A model generated the notes under the pieces. It did no database searches. It was not told the origin of the DNA and saw only the letters and a list, made by a program, of their open reading frames with translations. A DNA stretch of 64,000 bases from Limnoperna fortunei. Taxonomy: Eukaryota > Mollusca > Bivalvia > Mytilida > Modiolidae. Location: positions 47,241,657 through 47,305,656 of the forward strand of contig OX104119.1 in the NCBI GenBank assembly GCA_944474755.1, written 5' to 3'. Positions 36,411-47,925 of this stretch are shown here, one piece after another; the first letter of the stretch is position 1; every line of letters starts with the position of its first letter. A program made the translations under genes and the position numbers.

Positions 36411-37856
36411 ATGTCTTCCTTCAGAGAGAAAAATCACCAAACCACGGACACGAAGTCCGACAACAAGCACTTGGAAAATATCAGTAAAGGCATGAACAAG
36501 GCCAGACAGTATATTATAATACTATTAACGTACTTCTTCTACAAATTAGTACAGACCATTGTTGTTACCTTTCAAAAATTTACTTGGGCCGTTACTGGAG
36601 TAGAGAAAACCCGAAAGGACGCAAAGCATGGCCTCCAATTTAAACAAAGTGTGCACGTGCAAAACATTTTCTGGAGACGGAAGTTCATCGAAACATCAAT
36701 GGCGGATGCGTCAAATTTTATAACAACACATAAAGCATTTAAACACCCAAATTATATATTGAAACCAAATGTGTCTTTATATTGTATGACAAAGGATGAA
36801 GTTATTTTTGTTGAGGTGCCAGAAGGGGCGGATATAACGGGCACGAAGGACCCGGGAACGCCCATGTATGTACAACAGTTTAAACAAGCTCTAAGTCTTA
36901 TTACCATGCCACTGCCAGCATTCCATAAAATTGCTCATGATCTCGGGAACCCCCGTGTTCCAATCATCTGGATCTCCAACACCGGACATTGTGGCGCCAC
37001 ATTACTTTGTCAGATGTTTTCGCAACTTCCTGGAATGTTAGTAATGAATTCTCCGGATGTTTTGACGTCACTAGCATTTCTAGAGAAAAGTAACAAATTT
37101 GAAAAAGGCGAATATGAACAATTGCTTCCTGGGGCTATTCGTATTCTCTGCAAACCCGACGAAAGAGCCCGTATGATATGCGTTAAAACTAGACCTTGTT
37201 GCACAATCCAAATGGGAGATGTCTTTAGAAATTTTCCACAAGTTTATCAGCTATATTTGTATAGAAATAGTTTAAAAACGGTGTCATCTTCATTAAACAT
37301 ATTTGGCATTGAAGAATTCGACATAATTGCAAGGTACATTCTAGACAGTGAAGTTTTATCAACATTTTTACCATTCTTTCGTAATGCCCTTTACAACAAA
37401 TTTTGTTATGTTCTAGACAGATCCCCACCTATCGTAAACCCCAAGACAATGAGTACTGTCAGTGCTTTTACAACTGCGTGGGCAGCAAATATCGCCACAT
37501 GCTTGGATTTTGTGGAAGCTGGCGTTCCACTATTGCCCATGCTTTATGAAGATATGATGCGTAACCCGAGTCGAACCTGTTCTGTCCTTTTCGAGTTTTT
37601 AGAAATTAGGCAAGATTTTGTCGAAACTGCTATTCAAGGTTTCAGAATAGATAGTTCAAAATTAGCGACTAGTGGACAGAATTCTATTTTACCAGAATCC
37701 AGGAAAACTATTCCACACAATTTTCGAGTTGAGGCCGACGCGATTCTCAAAAAGTTCGGTCTACCGAAGCTCGGAGAACGATTTGAAATTAATGGATTAG
37801 CAGATTTTGAAACTCCAAAATTTACCAGGCTGAACTCACGTGACAGATTTATATGA
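36411..37856 (+). CDS. Sulfotransferase-like type II membrane protein, 481 residues
   Basis: Intact frame ending in TGA-free read to TGA at 37854-37856. The upstream CTTTTGCAG directly before ATG is a splice acceptor, so I start at MSSFREKNHQ rather than at the in-frame ATG at 36381, which lies in the intron. Residues about 34-54 (YIIILLTYFFYKLVQTIVVT) form one hydrophobic anchor, consistent with a Golgi-type type II topology. WISNTGHCGATLL (187-199) resembles the 5'-phosphosulfate loop of PAPS-dependent sulfotransferases. LYRNSLKTVSS (283-293) has the Arg and Ser eight residues apart as in the 3'-phosphate motif. LYEDMMRNPSRT (378-389) matches the YEDL..NP element near the C terminus. Function is inferred as transfer of sulfate to an unknown lumenal acceptor. 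The loop departs from the usual basic-Ser/Thr pattern, so it could be a catalytically altered paralogue. No close named gene is recognised. Confidence 0.85.
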   Translation: MSSFREKNHQTTDTKSDNKHLENISKGMNKARQYIIILLTYFFYKLVQTIVVTFQKFTWAVTGVEKTRKDAKHGLQFKQSVHVQNIFWRRKFIETSMADASNFITTHKAFKHPNYILKPNVSLYCMTKDEVIFVEVPEGADITGTKDPGTPMYVQQFKQALSLITMPLPAFHKIAHDLGNPRVPIIWISNTGHCGATLLCQMFSQLPGMLVMNSPDVLTSLAFLEKSNKFEKGEYEQLLPGAIRILCKPDERARMICVKTRPCCTIQMGDVFRNFPQVYQLYLYRNSLKTVSSSLNIFGIEEFDIIARYILDSEVLSTFLPFFRNALYNKFCYVLDRSPPIVNPKTMSTVSAFTTAWAANIATCLDFVEAGVPLLPMLYEDMMRNPSRTCSVLFEFLEIRQDFVETAIQGFRIDSSKLATSGQNSILPESRKTIPHNFRVEADAILKKFGLPKLGERFEINGLADFETPKFTRLNSRDRFI

Positions 37857-38250
37857 AGGTCAAGGTTATTATAAAGAACTATTGCAAAAGGTACTACGAA
37901 GTTTGAACGGATTGTTTGTTTACACATCAGAAGCACCCACTACAGGCAAACAAAACAGGATCTCGCTTGAGAATATAGGTAGTGAACGTTATTTTTAGCA
38001 CGGAAAATTCCGAAAAGACGCATGGCATGATTAGTTACATGTAATCAAAGAACGCATTCGTTTAAGGAACTATTATCTCTGCATTATATATCATTGCAGA
38101 TTATGTCATATAATAAGTTACTTGATATTAAACAAGCTTATATGTACTCACTGTGCTGAATCTATGGTATATCTGTACTAAGACATATTTATGTACTTAC
38201 AACAATAGAATTTGCAGCATTGCGGGCATTTAGTATACAATTAAACGTGT

Positions 38251-38519
38251 TTATTTGTTTAAATGGTGTTTAAAGCCACTTTCATCAACAATTTTAGCTA
38301 TATTGTGGCGTACAGTTTTTATTTGGGGGTGGGGGTGAGGAAGCCTGAGTACCCAGAGGTAATCCCCTACTGTAAGAAAACTGACAATCCTTGCAAAAAT
38401 AAAATTGGAGTCGAGATCACAATGCCCGCAGCGAGACTCGAACACGTAACTTCAGTGTTAACAGGCATGTGATCAATAATATATGACTAACTACCTTAAC
38501 CACTTGGCCACCGGGCCCC
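38251..38519 (-). repeat. tRNA-derived SINE, full length
   Basis: In + orientation: ATTTGTTTAAATGGTGTTTA, GCTATATTGTGGCGTACAGT, a G-rich run (GGGGGTGGGGGTGAGG), TGAGTACCCAGAGGTAATCC, GACAATCCTTGC, TGCCCGCAGCGAGACTCGAA (B box side), TAACCACTTGGCCACCGGGC (A box side). It lies about 400 bp downstream of the sulfotransferase-like stop codon. Confidence 0.93.
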
Positions 38520-38800
38520 GATAATAATGAAGAGTAATTTATTTCTAGTAAAAAGAAGCTTATTATAGCATCATTAAAATATAAATTACATATACATACT
38601 ACAAAAACATATAGTTTCTTTCTTTGAAAGTGGTGAAAAGTAAAGATAAAAAAGCAAATAAGAAAAGACCGTGACGTGATTAGAAGAGCGGAAGCTAAAA
38701 ACGGAATTACAAAGAAACAGAAAACAAGACACAGTTAACCATATAAGTACGGAAGCCGTAAGGGGACATGCAAAATAAGAAGAAATTTTTTTTCAATTCG

Positions 38801-39249
38801 TTATATCGATAAAACAAAATTGTCATATCGGGATCTCGATAAAACATTCTATCGATATATCGGGAAAACTATACTGTTATATCGTGATCTCAATATAAAG
38901 ATATTGTTATCTCGATGAAACTATCTTGTTATATCGTGATCTCGATGAAATAAGTGTATCGTTATCTCGAGAAAACGATATTGTTATATCGTGATCTCGA
39001 TATAAAGATATTGTTATCTCGAGAAAACGATATAATAATATCGTTTCCACGAGATAACAATATCGTTTTATCGAGATGACAATATCGTTTTCTCGATATA
39101 ACAGCATCGTTTTCTCGAAATAACGATACACTTGTTTTATCGAGATCACGATATAACAATATCGTTTTCTCGAGATAACAATATCGTTTTCTCGAGATAA
39201 CAATATCGTTTTTTCGAGATGACATTATCGTTTTCCCGAGATAACAATA
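38801..39249. repeat. Foldback array of 22-bp units, two opposed arms
   Basis: The right arm repeats ATATCGTTTTCTCGAGATAA plus CA with a 22-bp period. The left arm carries the same unit in reverse complement (TCTCGAGAAAACGATATTGT). The arms meet near 39035 at CGATATAATAATATCG. Each arm is about 210-235 bp, the left more diverged. Single-strand DNA or RNA from it could form one giant hairpin, and most units are also palindromic around CTCGAG. The open frames on the - strand here are repeat artefacts (Ile/Ser/Arg-rich). Confidence 0.93.
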
Positions 39250-39404
39250 AAGGTCAGTCAATCTATTAGATTCTCTTCGCTCACTGAGTCACTCTCATGT
39301 GCATTACAATATTTTCTGATAGTTGCCCACTTGTATACTTGAAATCAAATGTTATCCGAAACTGTTGAATTAAACTTCAGGGTATTATATTAGTGATTTA
39401 GTAG

Positions 39405-39545
39405 TTAGGAAAATTGGCAATCCTTGTCAATTAAGATTGAAGTCGAGTGCAGCCTACCCGCAGTGAGACTCGAACCCGCAACTTCAGTGTTGAAAGACCA
39501 CGTGATTAATAGTATCTACCTTAACCACTCGGCCACCAAGGCCCC
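39405..39545 (-). repeat. SINE, head half only
   Basis: In + orientation: AGGAAAATTGGCAATCCTTG, TCAATTAAGATTGAAGTCGA, CTACCCGCAGTGAGACTCGA (B box), CAGTGTTGAAAGACCACGTG, ACCTTAACCACTCGGCCACC (A box), AAGGCCCC. The 3' domain is absent, so this copy is truncated at the tail end, which is unusual for retrotransposed copies. Confidence 0.9.
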
Positions 39546-40315
39546 TTTATATGAATGATGCGTATACACCACACCGACACCAACTATTTAACTGTGAATG
39601 CACACTATGAAACTGGTCACAAAGTACACTAAAAATAAGGAAGTTAAAAACAAGATGAATTACACAACACATTGAATGCTATTTAGAAGAATAATACATA
39701 GTGAGAGTAATAGCGAACAGGAAATTTAATTCGGAAGTATGTCAAGGAATTTCCCTGTTGTGCAGGAACTACAGCGACTAATGACCAACTAATAAGGTAG
39801 ATGTCGAACCACCAGATTTTGGCATAATAAAACAGTCTGAAGCAGGGTTTTTGCTTTCTTAGCAATCGATGGCTAAAAAGAAATCATATGAATAATAGAA
39901 CAATGAAAAATTATACTAAACAAAGAAAGATAACTCTAGTCATTTTCCAAGTTCAGATAAAATCAAAATTATTAAAAAAATAAGCACAAATATCTTCAAA
40001 GTGAAGCATTTCATAATAAAAACATGACAGATTTATATATAGAAACCAGTTGTTAACAGCACCGCTACTTGTGCAATTACATTAGTAATAATATTCTACA
40101 TACATGAATTTCAACAATAACGAACAGTAATACAAAACTAAAACGCTAAAATTACAAATGACTACACTGAACTAAAATAAAACAGAACATATTTTACCTT
40201 ATATATTAAAAAAATACTTGGGAAAAAATATTTTCCTAAGAATAACATCTGGACTCAAAATATTCTTGATCCGTATAAAGCAAAGTATAAACTGTATAAC
40301 ATCAAGTAAACATTT
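39546..40315. other. AT-rich intergenic, nothing recognised
   Basis: No motif, repeat or credible coding frame seen. Confidence 0.4.
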
Positions 40316-42432
40316 TCACACCGATCAACCGACTTAGATCATTTTGGTGAGAAGAAGTATGACACGATGAAAAAAGATATAAACAAGTTAAGACCTATAC
40401 GTATACATATAACTTTTTCCAAATCGCTACGTTTAAAACTCACTGTATCAAATATAGTGTAGTAAAACATTATTTTGCATGTATTTGTCCATTAACATAT
40501 TCAATCGTTTTAACTAATGTTTTCATTTGTTATCTGAAAAAAGGTTCTAAAGGTAATGGCATCACAAATTTGAACAAATAAATGCAAAATTTACGCTTCT
40601 GCACAATATATTTCTGTATCAAGTGTTTTTGTTCAAAATGACATATATCCAACGTTTTTTCTGACCCCAAAATTATTCTTTCAATTTCAATTTTCTTTAC
40701 GCATTTACTGAAAAAATGATACGGAAAAAATCAGCTCATCTTTTTATAATGACACGATGAATAAAAGTTCCTTGACACGATTGAAAACAGCCACGTATTT
40801 CTTAAGTGATTAGTTTTATACTTCCACATGGGGCATTTCAATAACATTTTACAACTAATGTCTGTATATCATTGAATATTATACAAAAAGTCTACAATTG
40901 TTAATACAATAGGACTATGATTTATACATTCTTGACACTTATCACTAGACATGGAAAAAGGTAACGAGCGGCGGAGCAGCTTTGTAATTCATCTTAAAAC
41001 CATAGTCAGTGAGGAATTAAACATAGAGTTAATGCTCTCAATTAGACAATCCCAGAGCAGGGCTTAAGCGGAAATCAGTGTTATATGTCGATAACGCTCT
41101 ACATATGAGTTCTCACCTATCAACAAATAACAAATAACGAACAAGATTTCATACAAATATTTCCTACTATATGTCGACATTAAATAGTATACAACGGATC
41201 CATCTATTTGGTAGGTCATTATATTGATGTCAAACTTTTTTTTAACAAATTATAAGGTATGAATTTAGGCAAACATTATCAAATGTGCTGCCTACAATCA
41301 GGAACCTATAATACTAGTCCAGCTTCAATTTATAATAAAGACGAAAAGCGAGAAATTTAAGGTTAATTAGCGTACTAATGAGAGTTAAATCTCAAAAATT
41401 AATACATCATATATATAACTGTAACACGAATACTGCCTATGTCTAATAATTTTTAACATTATCGGTTGCAAATATTTTGAGAATTCCACAGTAATCTTTT
41501 ACATAAAAAAAGAAAAGGAAAACGTGTAAGACATGTAGTTACTAAGGACAATTTTATATCATTCAAACAGACCGCGAGATTTACCTTCATTGACCGAATT
41601 ATACACAATTTTCATCGCGTATTACCCCTGTAGACACCTAAAGATACACAGAAAATAATCTACCAAACTGGTTAGAGAATACGTACAGAAATGTACACTG
41701 TTTTATTACAATAATTTATATTTATGGTTTAATAACCCGTTTTCTTTCATTGTTAATTCTAATAAATGAATAATAAATAATGATAAACAATCAAACACAA
41801 ATCAAAACAACCTGCCTTTAACGATGTCATATAATATTGTCTTTATTTTTATGTTAACGCCCCAAACGCGAAGGCCACCTTCGCCTTTAGACGGCGACAT
41901 ACAAAATCAGTTTTGCAGAAAGTACGAACGTCGACATTTATTTTGTCACTCTTTTGGGTTTTCTTCAATCAAAATAGTTTGATGACTGATATGGTGATTT
42001 GTTCAAACGAATAGTATGTTATAGGCAGACAGAACCCTACTTCTTGTTGGCCGATGTGCATTACAATGATTTTAGTTTAACATTTAACCCCTTCTGGAAA
42101 TTGGAACGGTTCGATATTTGGCGATTCGTACTAATAGGCAGTAAATTCTGCACAATCTCACTGTCGACCCTCTACTTACTGCTTGCAGCTTATACGTATT
42201 GAACAATTTCGTCAAACGTTTCTCGTGTTTCGTTTATCGTACTTGTTGGATATTTCATATTATGGTTATACTAATGGATTGTATACGATTTAAAACCCTG
42301 GTACTTATTTGTCAATCAAAACAAAATGCGAATTGACTTGTCAAAGTTCAAAGTCTAAGGTTTGCAACGATGATAGGAGACCCATTGTCTAGTAATTATC
42401 TACCCACATAGCATATATGAAAAGCTTAGCCT

Positions 42433-42549
42433 ATTTCAGCGAAGATCGGGGTCTTCTCTGGGTACTTATGCTTCCACTCCCATTAAAGACATCATACTGC
42501 TGATAAATTGCTGAAAGGCATTAAAAACCATTCATACAAGCAAACACAC
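42433..42549 (+). repeat. SINE 3' fragment
   Basis: TTTCAGCGAAGATCGGGGTC, TTCTCTGGGTACTTATGCTT, CATCATACTGCTGATAAATT, GCTGAAAGGCATTAAAAACC, and a tail CATACAAGCAAACAC. The tRNA head and body are missing. Confidence 0.8.
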
Positions 42550-42576
42550 GGTCAAACAATTATTTTAAAAGTTATA

Positions 42577-42719
42577 CCGGGCGCGAAGCAATGACTAAAA
42601 AGACATTGATGTTATCCTGGGTGGGGGGTCAAATTTCGAAGTTAAATATCCCGGACACGAAGCAGTCACTCAAAAGGCAATGATGTGACATTGGGGGTCA
42701 AATTTTAAATTAAATATCA
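42577..42719 (+). repeat. Two-copy tandem repeat, ~74 bp
   Basis: CCGGGCGCGAAGCAATGACT ... GGGGGGTCAAATTTCGAAGT, then CCGGACACGAAGCAGTCACT ... GGGGGTCAAATTTTAAATTA, starting at 42577 and 42651. The copies are moderately diverged. CTACCCACAT followed by a CAAATATCAAAAAGCCTA-like stretch occurs on both sides (about 42402 and 42757), which suggests that a larger degenerate unit was duplicated. Confidence 0.8.
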
Positions 42720-43805
42720 ACACCTATGGCATGCGAAGCATCGATAAGTTATAATCTACCCACATGCCAAATATCAAAAAGCCTACATAAAAAAGTTATA
42801 TCCCGCACAAGATTTGTAATTGCTGCACGGACGAACACACAACAATATGTCGACCTTCTTTTGCCTCTTTTACCAAAAACCCAATATAAACCTCCTAAAA
42901 ATGAAAAGTGTTATGTAACACTAGATAAAGCTATCTTACATATCCTAAACGTGTATTAGTATGCTATTTGCAGTGTCAAATACATTTTGCTGAAAATATC
43001 AGTCTTAAATGAGAGGAAAAGAAAAAAAGAAGATGATGTAAATTACCAGAAAAAAACAATATGTCTCCCATTTATCTTCGTTTTTTATAGATAATAAAAT
43101 AAGAGTTGCATACAAATACAAAGATAGTTTGAAAGCTTTTCTGCAAATGTTATTGTGTGTCGCAATTTGTTCATTTCATATTTTATGCAAAGTAATCAAA
43201 ATTAATTTTCCCCATCCTCCTCTTCATGCTTGATATTGACAAGAAAATAAAAAATTACATATATTATTACGTTACGAACTCTTAAAGTGCATACTTATTC
43301 AATCGGTTAGCATAATTTAATGGCTTATACAAAGTAATATTTCTTGTTTTAATCATATCATTGAACTGATTTACATCGTATCGTAATTTCTCTGACAGTG
43401 CAATTAAAATCGAATTAATATTGTCAATGCATTATGTTAAAGATACATTTTTGGCATCAAGCGAAAGCCAACGGAATATTCTTTATATTTAAACGGCCGA
43501 TTTGAAATAAAATTATATCATAATAGGTCATTTTAGCATTTTAATAACTATATCTGCATTTTTTCGTTTATTTTATAAGATAAGTTGGACAAAAATAAAA
43601 ACAAGATCTTAAAGAACTGAATATATCTATTGCCAAATCTATGCTAAATCGTGTTTTAATATATTTTATTCGCTACAGTATATTTAAAACATAAAAAAAT
43701 TGAAAAACTTAACCACGTTTTCATCGCTTCTAACTTGTTTATATCTTTTTTCATCGTGTCATACATCTTCTCACCAAAATGATATAAGTCGGTTGATCGG
43801 TGTGA

Positions 43806-45365
43806 TTTTGTACTATTAAAAATATAATATGCTACTGTATTGTACTAAATCAACAATAACATATTGTGTTCGGTATTTTGTTATTACCTTCATATAGAAA
43901 AATAATTATCAGTTATAAATGATATTTAAACTGTGTCGCAAAATACATATACATGTAACAAAGGATGTTAAATTGATACAGTTTTGAGTTTACTATTCCC
44001 TTAACATTTATATTGTTTTCATGGTAGTCAACCTTGATTATAACCTTAAGCTTATGTTTTTAGATTGACATCTAGTTTCACTTTCAGTGTTAATTAATTA
44101 TCACAATCTTCCTACCTGTAGTTCCACCTTTCTTATTTCCTGTACTAATTGTTGTGTACTTCAAAGGTGATGTGACCATCTCATATTGATCCAAAGTTCT
44201 TCATTTCCACCCATACATAGAGCAACACTGTGTAAGTTGTATTTTTGTAAATAAGGTTATTTGTTTATATATGCATACTTTTTTCAATAAAATGGTGAAT
44301 TTTATGATTTTGTGTGATATTTTATCTTTGATATTTTTAAGGTTAAAAACTGTTTTACGGATACAAATATTATGATGTGTTAAGAACTTAGTAACATGAA
44401 AATTGCACACATATAAGCTATATTTAATCATTTTACGGGCATTTATAGTTTAGCATCTAGAAATTTGCATAATTGTGAAAACATATTTGTTTTGACATCT
44501 GTGGAACTTTGGGTTGTTTTCTCACATGTGTCATTAAATTTGTGTATTTTGTTGTAGCTTTTTACATTAATTCATCGCCATCAACTTTATTTCTTCATGT
44601 CATGCCATCTTTTGGAAAAATTCCATAATTATATGGTTAATTAATATAATTATATATTAATTGGTTAACTATCTGCTAAGCACCGATAAGAATAATGAAT
44701 TAATTGTAGTATTACAAGTAACCTTCTTTTCGCTTCTATTAATTGATCAAGCCATCCTACAATACTCTTACATTTTTAAGATGAGGATATGAAAGAACTG
44801 ATTATGGAAATAACTGACCTGTTAATAAATAACCACGAATCCACCAAATTTAAGAATTTTCCAACACAATTAACTCAACCCCAAAAACATATTTACTTTA
44901 AAGTAACTAAAAGTGAAATAACTGCCCAAATAAGATAAAAAAGAATTAAGTCCAAGGATGTAAATTAAACTAATCATAAAATGAAAGAACTTCAGTACTA
45001 AAGTATAGGTCAATGTCCTTATGCAAATGTCAAAAGTCAATAAAGCTGATTATTTAATTAATCATATACACACATTACAAATAACACTATGCATTACAAA
45101 CTTCCCTGCGTTGGGAAATGAAGATCTGGTCTTTACAGTTATGATGTAAAATTAACTGTAAAAACATAATACAAATAAGTTCTGCATAATAGGACTTTTT
45201 TAAATAAAGATATACATCTGGAAACTACACTTAAAACCATATAAAAGTCTGCTCAAAAGCCTTTACGATATCAATTCATAATTGTCCTGCTTCCTTTTCA
45301 AGTCCAGATAAAAAATCCGTGTTGATTCATTGAACCCATAAACTTGCTGATACATTTACAGATTT
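43806..45365. other. AT-rich intergenic, nothing recognised
   Basis: No repeat structure or credible frame detected. The 76-residue frame at 44201-44431 (-) is Lys/Ile/Phe-rich and looks like chance. Confidence 0.4.
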
Positions 45366-45367
45366 AG

Positions 45368-45931
45368 TATAAATCCCAGAAATTATCCACTTTAAGTGTT
45401 GTCTTATACCTCCTGATCATCGATGTAGAAATAGGAGGTGTTGCCATTAAAACATTGCCCTCAAGATTAGATTGTTGGATAGTTTCCGCTAAATCCAAAA
45501 ATGCATAATCGGATATAATTGCATCTCCAGAAAGGCTTCGTTCACTAATTCGAAATCATATATTTTCTGATCGGAATCAGACACGGCGTCCCCAACTGAT
45601 TATGTTCCTTGTTCCTTATCCCGAATTCGGTTTCTTCTTGCAGTTGCTGCGGATCAACGGTACATGTTGGTATACTTTCCCAATTAAATGCAGGAATAAA
45701 ATACGAGTAATTATCATAAGATGATGAATATTCTTAGACTTTAATAAATAAAGTCTTTAATTTTGGGGTTCTGGGTTTAGGTTTTGGCTTCAGTGTTACG
45801 AGTGATGGCTCTATTCGTATCTGAGGCTTTGGCATAAATGAAATATTGTATTTTTCTCTGAAATGTGACCAATAACAACAAATTTCTGTGGAGTGTTTCT
45901 GAAATGAATAAAAAACAAATTCTACTTTCAC
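45368..45931 (-). pseudogene. Interrupted coding-like segment of unknown family
   Basis: On the - strand the frame from 45931 runs through EKYNISFMPKPQIRIEPSLV and LKPKPKPRTPKLKTLFIKV to a TAA (45734-45736). It continues in the same frame with SYDNYSYFIPAFNWESIPTC and DPQQLQEETEFGIRNKEHN. It then appears to shift near 45600 (SVGDAVSDSDQKIYDFELVN) and near 45540 (RSLSGDAIISDYAFLDLAET, then MATPPISTSMIRRYKTTLK) to a TAA near 45368. Base composition is richer in G+C than the surroundings and the residues look protein-like. I cannot name the family. It may be a decayed gene, several exons read together, or a transposon remnant. Confidence 0.35.
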
Positions 45932-46824
45932 TCTGCATACAATTTGTAATTATAATGATACTATATTAAAATAAGATTGATGTGAAGTAAAAAAGTGTCT
46001 AAAATATAACAAAATAAAAACTTGCTTTTAACATGGTATTACTTAATATACGAAACTTCAAAGACAGGCACATCTTTTTATCCATCTTAGAACTGAAATG
46101 AGCTTTTGTATGTCCGTTTGTTAACGTTACTTACTGTTCTTTTAGATTTAAGTAAGTCTTGAGCGCCACTCAGATATTTGCGATAAAGACATGCTTCGTT
46201 TTGAAAATACGATTGTCATCAAAAGTGAGTCTGAGGTTAATTATTGATGGAAGAGAGTGTTACATTTGTCAATTATATAAATTATTCATCGAAGTTGACC
46301 TTGTTACCTAAGTCGAATTCTTAAAAAAAGCTTTGCGATAAACAATATTGTGTTTAATAAAAGAGTCTGCAACCAATCTACTAAGTTATTTACATTTAAT
46401 GATAAAGAATATTTAAGATTGTGTTTTTTCGAGCAGATAATTATTTCATTCCACTAGTGTTTTTGTAATAAAATGGAGGAAGTTTTTAATTAAGTTTTTC
46501 ATGTGTCAGCTCTGTCTTCACCTTTCGCATTCAGCTTTTATTATGTGTACTAAAAACTGAGATTAATGTTACAAGAATTCATACGTTTAGCGATTATTTG
46601 TTTCTCTTCATGTTTTGAATATATTGCGAAAGCATTTATTTTATATTAGTTAAAATATACTCTACTATATTGCTTCTGACGTTTTGTATTTGCAATCATA
46701 TATTTTTAATAATTTTGGTTTTAAAAGCATTTATTGGCGATATTCGTTTATTATGTATAAGTCCAGTTCTTATTTTGTATTAACATTTCTTGATGATTTA
46801 GCGGAAACAAAGTACATTATTATC

Positions 46825-47053
46825 TGTTTGTTTGTTTTAATAGTGCTTAAAGCCACTCTTAGCAATTTTTTATCTATCTTGTGGCGTCCAATTTATAATA
46901 GGAACGAAGCCAGTTAGAGTACTAGGAGCAGTTAGAGTACTAGGAGAAATTTCCCGACCATCGGTAGGAAGACTAACAATCCTTGTTAATTAGGTCGAGT
47001 ACGTCCTGCTGAAGCTTTGAGACTTGAACCCGCAACCTCACTGTTGAGACGAG
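46825..47053 (-). repeat. SINE, nearly full length, with a short internal duplication
   Basis: In + orientation: TTGTTTGTTTTAATAGTGCT, CTTGTGGCGTCCAATTTATA, then a direct duplication of AGTTAGAGTACTAGGAG (46914 and 46931), TCCCGACCATCGGTAGGAAG, AACAATCCTTGTTAATTAGG, TGAGACTTGAACCCGCAACC (B box side), CTCACTGTTGAGACG. The A box end is lost. Confidence 0.9.
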
Positions 47054-47723
47054 ATTATGTTCAAACCGTACAACAAATCATATTTTTTCCTAATTAAAAG
47101 ATGTTTCAAAATATTTTTAAGATATTAAATGTTGTTGGCAAAAGTTAGAACTAATTGATTGCCAAAATGATATGATATGGAGAAAAACACGAATGCGCTT
47201 AAAATGTATGCTTAAAATATTTGAATGCATTCAAATATTAAACTGCTGTACCTGCGAAACGACCTGAGGTCTAGTCCAAATTACCATTTATATTATTACC
47301 TATAATTCCTAAGTAGATAATGTAGATTGTAGAGAAATACATCCTATACTTCCTATTCAATTTGAAAAATACAAATAAATCAATTAAAAGGTGTTCAAAG
47401 CAGGATTGGATATCATGCAATCCAACAGGAATAAGTAATGTTATTGGAAATCACAGTGCAAAAATACCCCGCAGTCGGATGCCGTTTGTTATAAAAAATA
47501 AAATAATAACGACTATTTCATTTTGAAACAGAAACTATGTGCTAGTTATTTACATATTCACCTTAAAAGCTAATAATAGAAACATTGACAATATATATAA
47601 ATTCATTAAACGAAAGTTGCAATACAATAAGTGTAACTAAGTGTGCTGACACCACATTCATAGATTTTAATGTTTAATTTAATATTCGATATTTATATTA
47701 TTCGTTTTATACCAATCTGTAAT

Positions 47724-47925
47724 GTTACATGCATGTGTGTATAAAAGTCCATATGGTCTATTTGAACAAACCCATTTCAGATGTTAGCTGAGCTATCCGA
47801 AGAAAATATTGTAGAAGAGTACTAAAATTATTTAAAAACAGACAAAGATAGTTTCAACAGCGATAAGAAGTGTTAATTTTTTTTAATAACAACAAAAATG
47901 ACAGATGATTTTTTTGCAATGACTG
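47724..47925 (+). repeat. Dispersed repeat, copy 2 (partner at 8569)
   Basis: GTTACATGCATG, TGTGTATAAAAGTCC, TGAACAAACCCATTTCAGAT, GTTAGCTGAGCTATCC, GAAGAAAATATTGTAGAAGA and AATAACAACAAAAATGACAG match the 8569 copy in order and orientation, including the TATAAAAG box. Similarity fades after the T-rich block. Confidence 0.6.

Larger units (their letters stand above)
40316..43805. mobile_element. Putative 3.5-kb element with long diverged terminal inverted repeats
   Basis: TCACACCGATCAACCGACTT at 40316 and the following GTATGACACGATGAAAAAAG, ATATAAACAAGTTA reappear as reverse complement ending at 43805 (CGGTTGATCGGTGTGA). Weaker inverted similarity continues inward for 200 bp or more (left TTTAAAACTCACTGTATC, right complement of GATACAGTA-like sequence). 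No transposase frame is visible in the AT-rich interior, which carries a SINE fragment (42433) and a 74-bp duplication (42577). It may be a foldback transposon, or two copies of one repeat in opposite orientation. No target duplication is clear. Confidence 0.55.

Noticed and set aside
38801..39249. CRISPR-like array
   Set aside because: Repeats have no spacers of constant size and occur in opposed arms; the genome is eukaryotic.
38907..39261. 98-99 residue - strand open frames
   Set aside because: Translation of the 22-bp foldback repeat; composition is only Ile, Ser, Arg, Tyr, Asp and a few others.
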